In this document: positions 33,913 through 45,376 of the stretch, piece by piece
How positions within the stretch are numbered: the stretch's first letter is position 1
Layout: every line of letters starts with the position of its first letter
Origin: Tetranychus cinnabarinus
Lineage: Eukaryota > Arthropoda > Arachnida > Trombidiformes > Tetranychidae
DNA: 64,000 nucleotides
NCBI GenBank assembly: GCA_022266195.1
Contig: WHVY01000002.1
Coordinates: 573,001-637,000, forward strand
Reading direction: 5' to 3'
Notes under the pieces: model-generated
The model's database searches: none
Seen by the model: only the letters and a program-made list of their open reading frames with translations
Told to the model about the DNA's origin: nothing
Position numbers and translations under genes: made by a program

Positions 33913-34830
33913 ATTGGAGTTCAAGAAATTACGGTAAAAGAGCAATGAAAAACGTTCAAATTGCTTTCTCTTCACTTTTTGGGTTTCACTATGTTAAAGC
34001 TTGATGTTTGTTTGATATTGATGGTCAATTGATGATTTATAAATAGATTTTGATGATTTAAATAAGATTTGATAATTTAAAGAATAAAAGGATTCCTAAG
34101 TAAAAGCTTATGAACTTTACGCAACATTAAGATTCGTAAAAATGGCGCATATTCTGTTCTTTTGTCTCTTCTTCGGCAAAGGCACAGTGCTGACCTCTAT
34201 GCCAATGGGTGTTCGGTGAGTTGACGGCATTTAGCGCGACGTCACGTCACGTCAGACGTCGTTTTTAAACTTCATAAACTATTGTTATACATGTTAGTGA
34301 TATTCCGTTATATTGGTTTGAGCAATAGATCCTTTTCTTGCTTTGAAATTTTGTCATATTTCATCACTTTGATCATACTTGCTGAATAATGTTTGATTTC
34401 TTGATTCCTCAGAATTTCGCTTATTTTTCAACTATCGTTCGCTAACTGAAGAGTCGTCCCCTTGCTAATTATTTTCATTTCTTCATGAATAATGTAATAT
34501 CGTATGAAAATAACACATAAAACACAATTCTCTGTTTGTGAATAGACTTCAAAAAGCAAGAGAAGTCGTAATTGCCAATGTTTTACCCTTCATTTTTTGT
34601 CGTTACATATTCATATTCATATCTTAACACTTAAGTGTAGTTTTATTAAACACTTGGTCGCTTAACTGATCTGTAATTACATATTCAGCAGTTAATTATC
34701 AAGTCTTGAAGTTATGACTTTAAACAGTACTTTAAATATGAAAGCAATTTGTATCACTTTAATATAAAGGAAGCATTATTGTTTGTTTTTTGATCATATT
34801 ATTTCGATCAATTAGTGTTAGACATTAATT
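33913..34830. other. Divergent promoter region with CRE cluster, R1 copy 4 and TATA box
   Basis: Near-duplicate of 25280-25970. CRE-like cluster at 34238-34260, R1 at 34322-34534, and the copy D TATAAAGG at 34763-34770. Confidence 0.6.
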
Positions 34831-36008
34831 ATGTCTGTTATTCATAACTATGTTTCTTTCCCATTCATCTTGTTTCTGTGTTTACATCCAACTTTTTCAT
34901 CAACTTTACATTTTCCCGATACATACTACGACTCGACAATATACACTGAGCCGACTGAAGCCTTGAAATATTGGGTTGACATTGATGAGATGTCCAATGT
35001 TACTTTACAACCTATGTTGTCTGAATCACAGCATCCTCCTGCACCAGTTAATCTCACTTTTGAATTCCTGTATCATGGACACCCAATAAATAATGTAACC
35101 ATTGCGACTGAAGGCTTTCTCCACCTTGGTAATCCCATAAAGAATGTAATTGCACCTTATATCAGTAATCCTATTCCTAGTTGGCTTGCAGATATCCAAA
35201 ACGTTGCTCCATTATTGACTGATTTGTACGAATCATCGTGGTTATACGAATCATCCAAAATTAAGTACGCCGTCAACTCGACTATGTTTGTTGTTCAGTG
35301 GGAGAATTTTACATGCGAGGAACTTCCTCAAAAATTTTTCACCTTCCAAGTTTCTCTATTTCCAAATGGTGACATTGTCTTTGTTTACAAGGATTTTCCA
35401 GTTTCCTTCAGAGACTTGCCGTTTACCATTAGAGCTGAACTTTCAGATGGTTATATATTTAATAAAACACTGAGTAAGTTTCTCTTTCCAATGAACTCAT
35501 CCTTTTAGTTAACAATTATAATCCTGTTCCTTACAATTGATGGTCTAATTCAATGCGAAATTTCACCCAATTTAAATCGTTATTATATTTTCCCATCAAT
35601 ACAGATGGAGTCCAAAGAACGACTATAAATGAATACAGTCGGATCAAGATTTTTCTAAATGCTTGTCTGTTTATAGAAGATGCCAGAAACGCTCTCTGCC
35701 AAGCGAAGTACGTTTAATTTATTAATTGCAAATTCTTCGAGATTTAACAACTAAATTAATTTTCTTTAAAAGCCTGTAATACGTTGGTAAATCGTGAAAG
35801 CTGTTCAATTGGTATTAAGGGTTTAAGTTGTAAATGGTGTGACGCAGTTGAACGTTGCTCTGACGGTTACGACAGAATGAGACAGCAATGGCTCCAGAAC
35901 GATTGCCCTACTGGATGTTTTATTGCGGACGCTGATTCAACAGAAAAAGTGCATGATGACGGGTGTTTCTTTTTCTCGAATGTCTTGAGCATTAAAAACC
36001 AGAATTAG
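34831..36008 (+). pseudogene. PLXDC-derived copy D, shifted in the linker exon
   Basis: Exon 1 (34831-35473) encodes signal peptide MSVIHNYVSFPFILFLCLHP and a divergent ectodomain (YYDSTIYTEPTEALKYWVDID) with an in-frame insertion (NPIKNVIAPYISNPIPS). The linker exon (35605-35707) is scrambled after NEYSRI and is 103 bases instead of 99. Splicing to the PSI exon at 35773 therefore gives a stop after two codons. The PSI frame itself is open and intact (RESCSIG, CKWCDAVERC) to 36008. The copy may yield a shorter protein of ectodomain only, about 250 residues, or be a pseudogene. Confidence 0.65.
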
Positions 36009-36622
36009 CTTTATTGGGTTTAGATAAAAAACACAATAACAAATAGAAATTATTTTAGATAAGAATAACTTCAACACCTTCTTTAGAAATAAAAATAAAT
36101 AAATGTAAACAATTGAAAGATTTTTCTTAAATCACAAAACTCATGTTTTGTTGATTTCTTGACCATCTCTGCTTGTCTATTCTGCTGACCTCATCATGTA
36201 CTGTAGTACAATAAGCTACCAGATAATGAGAATTCATTTTTCAATGACCCCTCAATGGAAGAGTTAAATCAAATTTAAATTTCATTTAAATTAATTTGAT
36301 CATTCATTATCTAAATCTAATTTTCTTTCGCCAAACATCAATGAAGAAACTCGAGAAATCATTTCAATAAGCGATTTAGCTTTAATCTGATTAGTTAAAG
36401 AAAGTTGATAATCAAGAAAATAAGTTGCCCGGCGAATAGTGTAAATAAGCTGATCAGTTTAAAAAAAGCTCTTTAATTTAAACTATTTAACTAGAGAGAA
36501 AACCCAACAAAACAAAATCGGTATTCACTTCTTGCACACACTTGTAAATGTTACTTTGAGCTGACTCTGCGCTTTCTGGATTGTTAATTTACGAAAGAAA
36601 ATTATTATATTATCAACTAAAA
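36009..36622. other. Intergenic; promoter of copy E
   Basis: 36440-36622 matches 26280-26477 upstream of copy A, including the AACTAGAGAGAAAACCCAAC block. No TATA box is seen, so copies A and E share a second promoter type. Confidence 0.55.
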
Positions 36623-37933
36623 ATGTCTGTTATCTATAATTATGTTTCTTTCACATCAGTCTTGTTTCTGTGTTTCCATCTCAGAGCTTTTTCATCACCT
36701 TTACAACATGACAGCAAGTTCATCTCTTTGAATTCTACGCAACCCGTTACATCAGAGTTAAATATTACGAACTATGGGATAACTAATAGCACAGAGTTCA
36801 ATGCCAACGATACATCAGAAGAAGATGATCTAATAAATTATTTAGACGCACCCTTGCCTACAAATTTTTCAGACAGGGTGAGTCTTAATGTCTAAGCTGT
36901 TCTAACATTTAAGTGTAACCATTATAAATTTTCATCATTATTCATTGTTTCATAATTTTTTCATCACTTTTACAGAATCGCTTCTATACATACTACAATT
37001 CAACAATATTAACGAAGCCAACGGAAGCCATGAAATATTGGGTTGACATTGATAAGATGCCCAATGTTACTTTACAACCAATGCTACGTAAATCATTTCG
37101 TCGTGCTGAATCAGTTAACCTTACTTTCGAATTCCCGTTCTATGGGCACCCGATAAAGAATATAAAAATTTTGACCGGAGGATTTCTTTACCTTGGTATT
37201 ACTGCTCACAGTTGGCTTGCACGAAAACAATATATTGCTCCTTTAATGGCTAATTTTGATACACGGTTAAACGAGTCATCGAAAATTAAGTACGCCAAGA
37301 ACTCGACTATGTTTGTTGTTCAGTGGGAGAATGTTGCAATCAAGATGCTTGCTCAGAAATTTTTCACCTTCCAAGTTTCTCTATTTCCAAATGGTGACAT
37401 TGTCTTTGTTTACAAGGAACTTCCAATTTCATTCAACGACTTACCGAGTACTCATCATCCTGTTAAAGTTGGACTTTCTGATGCGTATCTAATTGATAGA
37501 TTTGCTTTCTGTAAGTTTTTTGGTTTCTCATGTTTTTTAGTTTCCAATAGACTCATTCAGCTAATTTATCTTTTTTCTGTTGCTTCTTTTCGTTTTTCAA
37601 CATTCGTTTTCATGTTTCTTTGTCAACAGCTATCAGAAAGAACACTATCTTTGATTATCATCGTGTTGCGCTCAAAAAGGAAAATATACTCAACAACACC
37701 GCTGTTTACTTCACTGCCTTACCAAGTATGTTTTTATTTGTTTTTTAATCATATATTTCACTTATTTGAGCTATTTTTCATGAATTTGCCTTTTCTTTCT
37801 TATAGCTTGCTATACGCTGAAAGATTTCGAATCCTGTTCGGTTGGTGTTCCAGGTTTAGATTGTAAATGGTGTGAAGGTACTGGACGATGCTTTGACGGA
37901 TTTGATGGGCCAAGAGGAGATTGGCCTGCATGA
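36623..37933 (+). CDS. Secreted PLXDC-derived paralogue E
   Basis: Exons 36623-36877, 36976-37510, 37630-37725 and 37806-37933 join to 337 residues. It keeps the most parental structure: the new signal peptide fused to the second half of parent exon 2 (SLNSTQPVTSELNITNYG), the parent's exon 2/3 intron, the full ectodomain exon (535 bases, as in the parent), and the linker. The PSI exon is cut short: it stops after RGDWPA, lacking the last Cys, and the first PSI Cys is Phe (KDFESCSVG). Sequence after the stop is R1, so the 3' end was lost by recombination into R1. Secreted; PSI folding doubtful. Confidence 0.75.
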
Positions 37934-38386
37934 TTTTAATTTCTCCATGAATCATGTTAATAATGTCTGAAAATAGCAAATAAAACACAATTCTCTGTTT
38001 GTGAATCGACTTCAAACAGCCGGAATGCAAATGTTTTACGAATCTTTCATTTTTATGAAGTTTGTATTGATACTTGGACTAATATTTTACGAAATAAAAT
38101 TGAATTAAGTTTATTAATAATTAAAAAAATCTAAAAAATTTTTATTCCTTTTCAATAGGGACCATTGAAAAATTTAGTTTAAATTACTGGCCCGTTCAAA
38201 GATTAAGATACCTTAATCTTTGGGCAGGTCTCTATAATATGATTGGCAAAACTCTTGAAACTATCAAGTTATAACATATGACCAGAACTTGAATTTCATC
38301 TTGTATCACTTTTATTAATATATAAAGGAAGGATTTTTGTTTTAGATTATATTTTTATTTCTATTCTTTACTGTTAGACAATAATT
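37931..38386. repeat. Partial R1, partial dispersed repeat and copy F promoter
   Basis: R1 remnant at 37931-38000, dispersed repeat at about 38050-38250 with the hairpin at 38197-38222, and TATATAAAGG at 38319-38328. The arrangement parallels the region upstream of copy C. Confidence 0.6.
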
Positions 38387-39470
38387 ATGTCCGTTATTTA
38401 TAACTACGTGATTCTGTGGTTCCATCTCATAATTTTTTCATCACAAGATGACACTCATAAATACTACAACTCAACAATATTAACGAAGCCAACCGAAGCC
38501 ATGAAATATTGGGTTGACATTGATGAGATGCCCAATGCCAATGATACATCAAGGTGGAAAAGGGATGAATCTAAAAACAAAAAAATAGTAGCCACTAAAA
38601 AGCCAACACAATTGGATAAATCTAAACCTATGCTCAGCAAGCTTCTATCTTTGAATTCTACGCAACCCGTTACATCAGAGTTAAATATCACGAACTATGG
38701 GATAACTAATAGCACAGAGTTCAATGCCAACGATACATCAGTAGATGATCTAGAAAATATTTTAGACGCACCCTTGCCGTCAAATTATACAAGCAAGGTG
38801 AGTCTTAATGTCTAAACTGGTCTAACATTTAAGTGCAACCATTATAAATTTTCATCACTATTCTGTTTTTCATAACTTTTTCATTAACTTTACAGAATGA
38901 CACCCATAAATACTACAACTCAACAATATTAACGAAGCCAACCGAAGCCATGAAATATTGGGTTGACATTGATAAGATGCCCAATGTTACTTTTCAACCA
39001 ATGCTATCTAAATCATATCGTCCTCCTGCGCCAGTTAATCTTAATTTTGAATTCCCACTCTATGGTAATCCAATTAAGAATTTAACCATTGCGACCCGCG
39101 GATTTATTCGCCTTGGTAATACTGTTCGCAGTTGGCTTGCAGAAACCCAATATATTGCTCCGTTAATGGCTAATTTTGATACACGGTTAAACGAATCATC
39201 GAAAATTAAATACGCCGACAACTCGACTATGTTTGTTGTCCAGTGGGAGAATGTTGCAATCAAGGAACTTCCTGACGAATTTTTCCAGGTTTAGATTGTA
39301 GATGGTGTGAAGGTACTGGACGATGCTTTGACGGATTGCATAGACCAAAAGGAGAATGGCTTGCTGAAAATTGTGATACTGAAGCTAAAAAAATAATTGC
39401 CTTGTATCTACTAATAGCTCAACTGTAATTCGAAATTCAACATCTACTATTTCACCATATCCAGGTAATT
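38387..39470 (+). pseudogene. PLXDC-derived copy F, rearranged chimera
   Basis: The first exon (38387-38797) starts like copy C (MSVIYNYVILWFHLIIFSS...YWVDIDEMPN), then switches in frame to parent exon 2 sequence (SRWKRDESKNKK to NYTSK). After an intron, 38896-39294 restarts the ectodomain from NDTHKYYNSTIL, so its opening 28 or so residues occur twice. At 39285-39292 the ectodomain (DEFF) is fused to the middle of the PSI exon (CAGGTTTAG), which brings a stop. The PSI remnant to about 39470 has lost a base in an A run. It could still encode 269 residues, but looks decayed. Confidence 0.65.
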
Positions 39471-39773
39471 TGAATCGGATGGTTCAATTGGGCATCTGGA
39501 TCAAAGAAATTATCTTGGGATTGTGAGCCATTTATATGGAGCAAAATAAAAAGTGCAAGATATCTTAAAATTTTTTATAAAGTATAAGTTTTATATTTCC
39601 ATTAAAAGAGCTTTAAATTTCAAATATCAAAAAGTCTCATTATCTGATTACGTGTGTTTACAATGATCTGTATTTAATTAAATTTAGGTCTATTATCGAG
39701 TTGGATCTGGAAAAGGTAAAGAAAATCCTAATCTCATTGTCAAACCCAAACATAATTTTAGCAATTTGAATTC

Positions 39774-39906
39774 AAAAACGCCATCTTTTATAATCTTATG
39801 CAGTTGTCTTTGGATTTTCTCTTTCTTTTTAAAATTTGTCAAGATTTAAATTTTGAAATAAACAGCAGTTAAGCGCGATTAGAGTAAATCAAGAGATGGC
39901 GTTTTT
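39774..39906. mobile_element. 133-bp MITE-like element, copy 2
   Basis: Same 13-base inverted ends as 29657-29789 and the same length. It ends 70 bases before the ATG of the large repeat gene, so it probably lies in that gene's promoter or leader. Confidence 0.6.
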
Positions 39907-39976
39907 ATTGAGCTTGAAGTGTGTTAATTTTAATTTTTAGTTGTTTCATTTCATAGCGTTCGTCCTCGCCGCAGTA

Positions 39977-42900
39977 ATGGCGTTTATTAATTTTAATCAT
40001 CTTTCATCCACATTTTTATCGTTTCTTATTTTTAGCTGTTGTTTTTCCCGGCATTTAACAGCTAATCTTGAATCAGGTAAATATTTCATGCTTTTGTTAA
40101 TATATAATCTAGATTCTGGTCATAATCGCTATGAAATATTTTATTCCTCGTTTCATCCAATCCAGGTGACTTTCCAAGATTTTACGAAGATAGTCTAGAT
40201 TGGTGCCAGAAATCGCTTAGTGAACTTATTGATATCTCTCAGCTTGAAAAACTGTTAAACGATGTGTTTTATATCGATGATCCCAATGGAATCGATCTTA
40301 ATGGAGATATTACTTTCAACTCCCTGAGTGTTTTTGATGAATTACTCAGTCCTGATGTTATCAGTCGGAGTGGTTCAACTTTTGGAGATGATTTCCAACG
40401 GTCGCTTACAACCTCAGATGAAAGGCTAACTAGGGTTGAAAATGAAATCATCAAACTCAAAGTCCTCCTTGGCAATGCTATGAAGCTGGATGGCGAACAA
40501 AAGGTTACTGGAGATATTACCTTTGACAACGTTTACCTTAATTGTGGAAGTGCAGGCTGTGATATCAACTTCATTGAGACAATATTATTAAACGGTCGAA
40601 ATGTCAAGGGACTGTCATCTAAAGTCATTCGGTTGGATCAAGATCAACATTTAATTGATCATTTCAATTTCTCTAAACTTGTGGTTGGAGATTTAGCCGC
40701 AAATTTCATTAATAACATTATGCCTTCAGATATTGTCACAAGAGATAGCGATAATTTCATCAATGCTAGCATAACATTTGAAGGTCCAGTTGCTGTTAAT
40801 CAACTTATTGTACCTGGCACTATTAATGGCATCAGAATCAATCGGCAAGCTGTCCTTACAACCACTGGACCACAGGTCATTACTTCACCAATTACCTTCA
40901 CTGATAGTTTAAATGTCAGAGATCTTTATATTGAAGGTCGACTGCCGCAAATTGAAAAAGATGTTAATACTTTTCTCTCAAACATTGTACAAGTTGATAG
41001 CGACCGTCCAGTTTCTGGAAAGAAGATATTCAATACTCTGTATGTCGATAACCTGTTAATCAGCGGAGAAACTATTAATGGATTTAACTTAACTGATCTT
41101 ACGCGTAATTTGTTAACACGAGATGGACCTCAAACTTTAATGGGACATGTCACTGTAAATGATTTAATAATCAAAGGTGATGCTTGGATAGAGAACATCA
41201 ACGGTAACAGATTCGATGAGGTGATAGTACGACGAGATACGCCAATAAAGATTAAAGGTGATAAAGTTTTTAGTGGCCCTGTTAATATAAGATCAATGGA
41301 AATTGATGGTTACTTAAATGGACGGCCTATTGTCAACAGATCTCTAGGTCTCCTTTTAAAATCCGGTTCTCAAGTTATCACTGGCATGAAAGTATTCCGC
41401 AACATCACTGCAAGTAAAGTTTCGGTTTATGGAAATAATGTTGGCCCTTTGAACATCAACGAATTGGAGGACAGAATGAACCGAATGATTCAAGGTGGCA
41501 AAAATCGTGTCTTGTCTGGTCCGATCAAACTAGAATCCATAAAAGTTGATGGTTTGATTAATGGTATTAATTTAACTAGCTTGATGACCGATTATTTGAA
41601 AGTTAATCAACCTGTGATCCCTGCTGTTCATCTCAACATATCGAAAGCAATTTTCACCAAACCATTGAAATGTGACTCAATCAATGGTTTGAAATTTCCC
41701 GATGACTTTATTACTGTTAAAACTGATCAAATCATCAAAGGAACAACCTATATTTCCAATAACATAACTGTAATGTCAAGCTTGAATATATCGCTAATCA
41801 ATGGTTATCCTCTCGATGCTGCTCTATGGGACTCATTGACAACAAACGGAGATCAAAATATTACAGGTTATAAAAGCATCAATGGTAATGTGTATGTCAA
41901 GAATTTATATGTTGACAAACTCAACAGCGCACCAATGAAAGATCTTGTTCTATTAAATGGAGACAGTCGAACCATTCTGGGAAACAAATCATTCACCTCA
42001 GTTCACGTTGAAGGTAGCAGCTCAATCAAATCCATCAGCGGGCTAAAGTCGATAAATAATATTGCGATTGATGAATTACTAAGCAACTCTATCAACAAAA
42101 GAGACTATCAGTCTATTACACCTCAAATTCATGTTACGAAATTGGTTATACCTGCAAATGCCAATATAAATGTCGAAAATCTCGATGGACTCAGATTAAA
42201 TGATATTTTAAGATCAGTTGTTTATTTGCGCTCTAATGAGGTCCAAAGCATTAGAGGAAAGAAACAATTCATGGCTCCAACAACTTTTGGTAACATCGAG
42301 TTCCATAAAACTTTTGCTGGCTATACAAGGGATCAATTTGCAAGAAATTATTTAATTTCAGAAGATCGCGAAATACAAGCTAATGTTACGATAAATGCAG
42401 ATGTCTTCGTTGAAGATAACTTGAGTGTGACTGGAAAGCTAAACGAATTACATATTAACCAAATGACTTCTCCCGAAACAAAACCAATTTTCATTAATCG
42501 ACCAATGAAGTTCCGTCATGCTCGTATCATTCGTGGCAATGTAGAGTCGCCAACTATAAATGGGATACGTTTTGCTAAAGAAATGATGAATCGAAAGGTT
42601 CCAATAGTTATTCCAGGCGATGCACATTTCCCTCATGGTATAACTGCGAAAAAACTTACAGTTAAATCAACGATCAATAATGTTTCAATCAGTGGATCGA
42701 TGTGTGATCCCATTAAAGATCTTTTCAGTCGTCAATATTCATTGACTATAATTGGCAATGTAACAGCTGAAGCTCCCATCACGGCAAATAGTGTTAATGG
42801 AAAGGCCTTCGATGATAAAATAGTTAACCAGATGATTCGCCGATCATTAAAAGGATTCAAAAGGTTTAAAAGGCTAGTAGTCAACGGACCCATTTCTCTT

Positions 42901-43680
42901 GGCGGACGACTTAACAATATTGACCCTTCATATTTAAATCAAAACTATCTGAGCTTAACAAATGATCAAAGAATCCATTCAGACGTAATTTTGCGAAATG
43001 TTACCTTTTCTGGTCCAGTTTACATTGGAGGTAATTTGGTGGGCCAAAATGCAACAATAAATGGTCAAGATTTGAACAAGTTTGCTAACATGGCATTTCG
43101 AAATATTGATGATCAATTCCTTGAGGGAAGATTCACTTTCCCTCGTAATGTAATATTCAAAAAAGGATTAATCAGCTCTCCATTGATTACACTGAACAAT
43201 ACTGTAATTGATTTGAGGAAAGATGTTTTACGTAAAAGCCGTTCTAATCGAGTTGATTCAAAGTTAATATTCCATCACGGTATCAGTACAAAGGACGTAA
43301 CATCCAGTGCTCGTTCAAACTTCAACAGGCAATTGAGAGCACTTGAATTATTAACATCACCAGCCAAAATTTTTGGTCGGAAACATTTTAAAACTCTAGA
43401 AGTTGATAATTTAGTGGTTAAAACAATCAATGGAATCCCTGTTTCATCGTTTTTACGAACCGATGAAGCATCTGAAATCTATAAAACCTTTATATTTGAA
43501 AAGGACATTGAAATCAATGGTAATCTAACTTTACTTGGAACTATCAACGGCCTGAGGTTTGATGAATTGCGTTCCAAGTTTTTAAAATTTTATAGTTCAA
43601 TTGAACATTTAAATAGGGAGGTAAATCAAACTGGCAAAGAAATAGATTATTTGAAAAAAGAATTAGCCGGTAAATTTTAA
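39977..43680 (+). CDS. Large secreted protein of about fifteen degenerate beta-rich repeats (unrecognised)
   Basis: Exon 1 (39977-40076) gives a signal peptide (MAFINFNHLSSTFLSFLIFS). Exon 2 (40166-43680) is a single 3.5-kb exon. Total 1204 residues. After an acidic N-terminal region and a short coiled-coil-like piece (ERLTRVENEIIKLKVLL), the rest is built of about fifteen degenerate units of 60-70 residues. Each unit follows the pattern: QxITG-x-K-x-F, then xxVxV, then INGIxLxxL, then two hydrophobic residues. Few cysteines, many Asn-x-Ser/Thr sites and no membrane segment. The C-terminus is helical (IEHLNREVNQTGKEIDYLKK). I do not recognise the family. AATAAA at 43720-43725 is the likely 3' signal. 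Confidence 0.85.
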
Positions 43681-43719
43681 TTTGTTAATTTATTAATGAG
43701 TATTTATTTTGTTATTTTA

Positions 43720-43725
43720 AATAAA
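43720..43725 (+). terminator. Polyadenylation signal of the large repeat gene
   Basis: AATAAA 40 bases after the stop codon. Confidence 0.55.
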
Positions 43726-44277
43726 ATCATAATCTACTGTTATAATTTATAATCAATTCGTGTTTCATTTTTATTTCAATCTCCTAAGCTTCACTTTTCA
43801 TGGTCTATCTTCAATTTACATTTATTGTCATTTTTAAAAATGGAATTAGAAAAACCGCCATTTACTATGCCCCACCCATTAAATGAACTTTCTTAACACA
43901 CTGTACATTGTACAGTAAATTTTACCGAGTAAATGCCCTTAAAGCATCTGACCTGTTTGTTAAGCATAAGGCATAGACTGGACAGCCTTACTCACTTAGT
44001 TTTCACATGAACTTTCAACTTAAATCTTGTTAGAAATGACTATGTAATCAAGAGATGGCTCTGATTCTTTGTCAAAATAAATGTTGACTCATAGTAAACA
44101 GTTTTAAGGCGGGAATGTTTTAATCATGTTAAGGAAATAGGTATAGAAAAATTTGCCTTATTTTAAAACTGTTATTTTGTACATTGCGCTGCATTTCTGA
44201 ATTTAAATATCCAATATGAAGACAGGATGAAATGACAAGAAATTTGGTATAGATAGACAGCTAATCTTGCAATAGCA
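43726..44277. other. Convergent 3' regions
   Basis: Non-coding sequence between the large repeat gene and CKS1. No feature was recognised. Confidence 0.5.
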
Positions 44278-44754
44278 TCATTGCTCGGCAGTCATTTCTG
44301 CCTTTAATTGTTCAACTTGAGTAGGTGGTTGACCTTTAAGCGGCCTTCGGAATAGCAAAATATGAGGCTCGGGTTCATGAATCATGTAGTGTATCCAACC
44401 CTGACTTTGCTGGATTCCTAGACTTCTCCACTCATCTTCAGACATTAAATGTGTCTTTGGAACCATTTTGGCAATCTCATTCGGTAAGGTTACATGTCTA
44501 AAACAGAATTGGAAGGAGAAAAAATGAGAAGAAAATAGGATTTTAAATGAGAAATCTGATGAAAATGCATCTTTAAAGGAGCGTCAAAATGCAAGAACAA
44601 GATAGAAAAGTTATGACGATCAAGGAAATGAAAGTAATCAAAGTTGGCTTAAAGAAGAAAAGTGTTAGAGATAATTACAACAAAACTCAGCTTACCTGTA
44701 TTCGTATTTATCATCATAATATTTATCCGAGTAGTAAATGTTTTTAGAAGGCAT
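44278..44754 (-). CDS. CKS1: Cyclin-dependent kinase regulatory subunit
   Basis: Exons 44696-44754 and 44278-44497 encode 92 residues. CKS proteins bind CDK1/2 and phosphorylated substrates to promote multisite phosphorylation at mitosis and SCF-driven degradation. The sequence is almost canonical: MPSKNIYYSDKYYDDKYEYR, then HVTLPNEIAKMVPKTHLM, SEDEWRSLGIQQSQGW, and HEPEPHILLFRRPL. The beta-hinge HEPEPH is intact. An intron splits the Arg codon of EYR-H. The C-terminal tail is extended (LKGQPPTQVEQLKAEMTAEQ) beyond the usual end. The upstream region has AAGATGGCGCC at about 44936-44946. Confidence 0.96.
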
Positions 44755-45149
44755 TTTTAAGAATTTAGAAAATATAACAATTAGTAATTTGAAAATTAAC
44801 ACCAAATAACAAAAAAAGTGACTCAGTTACAAATAAAACCAACCAAGTACAAAAACAGCAGACTCAACTTCCAATTCAAAATTTTCAAAAATAAACAACT
44901 GTGAACAGATGTGGAAAAGATGTTCAAGATGGCGCCACATACCAACCAGTGAACTTGTCTCAATATCAATCAATTTGATTCGATTTAACAGGCAAACAAA
45001 TGATAGAATGTTTTAATTCTCAGATTCACTCACAATCAGTCAATTGAAAGTGAGTTTTGTGAAAATAATTCTGTTTCATTTCCAAATATCGTTTCCAGAT
45101 TGATTTACAGTTACCGTTGAGAGCAAGCACCTCACTAGAAATAGCTTTT

Positions 45150-45370
45150 TTATTCTATTCGTTGGGCAGCGAAATTCATGATTTTCAAGCTTCTTTAATA
45201 GATTAAATTTAACCTAAAATGTCGCTTAAAGCTGATTTTTTGAATTTTTTTATTGATATTTAGAGAAAGAAAATTGACTTAAGTCAATTGATAATTAAAG
45301 GAATCGAATCGAAATTCAACCAAATGATAAAGAAGACCAAACTCCTCCTCAATAGGGACCATCGCTAAAC
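45150..45370. repeat. Dispersed repeat, copy 2
   Basis: Diverged relative of 30735-31000, sharing TCATGATTTTCAA, TTAACCTAAAAT and AATAGGG-CCAT blocks in order. The MITE at 45377 is inserted just after it. Confidence 0.45.
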
Positions 45371-45376
45371 CAAGTA

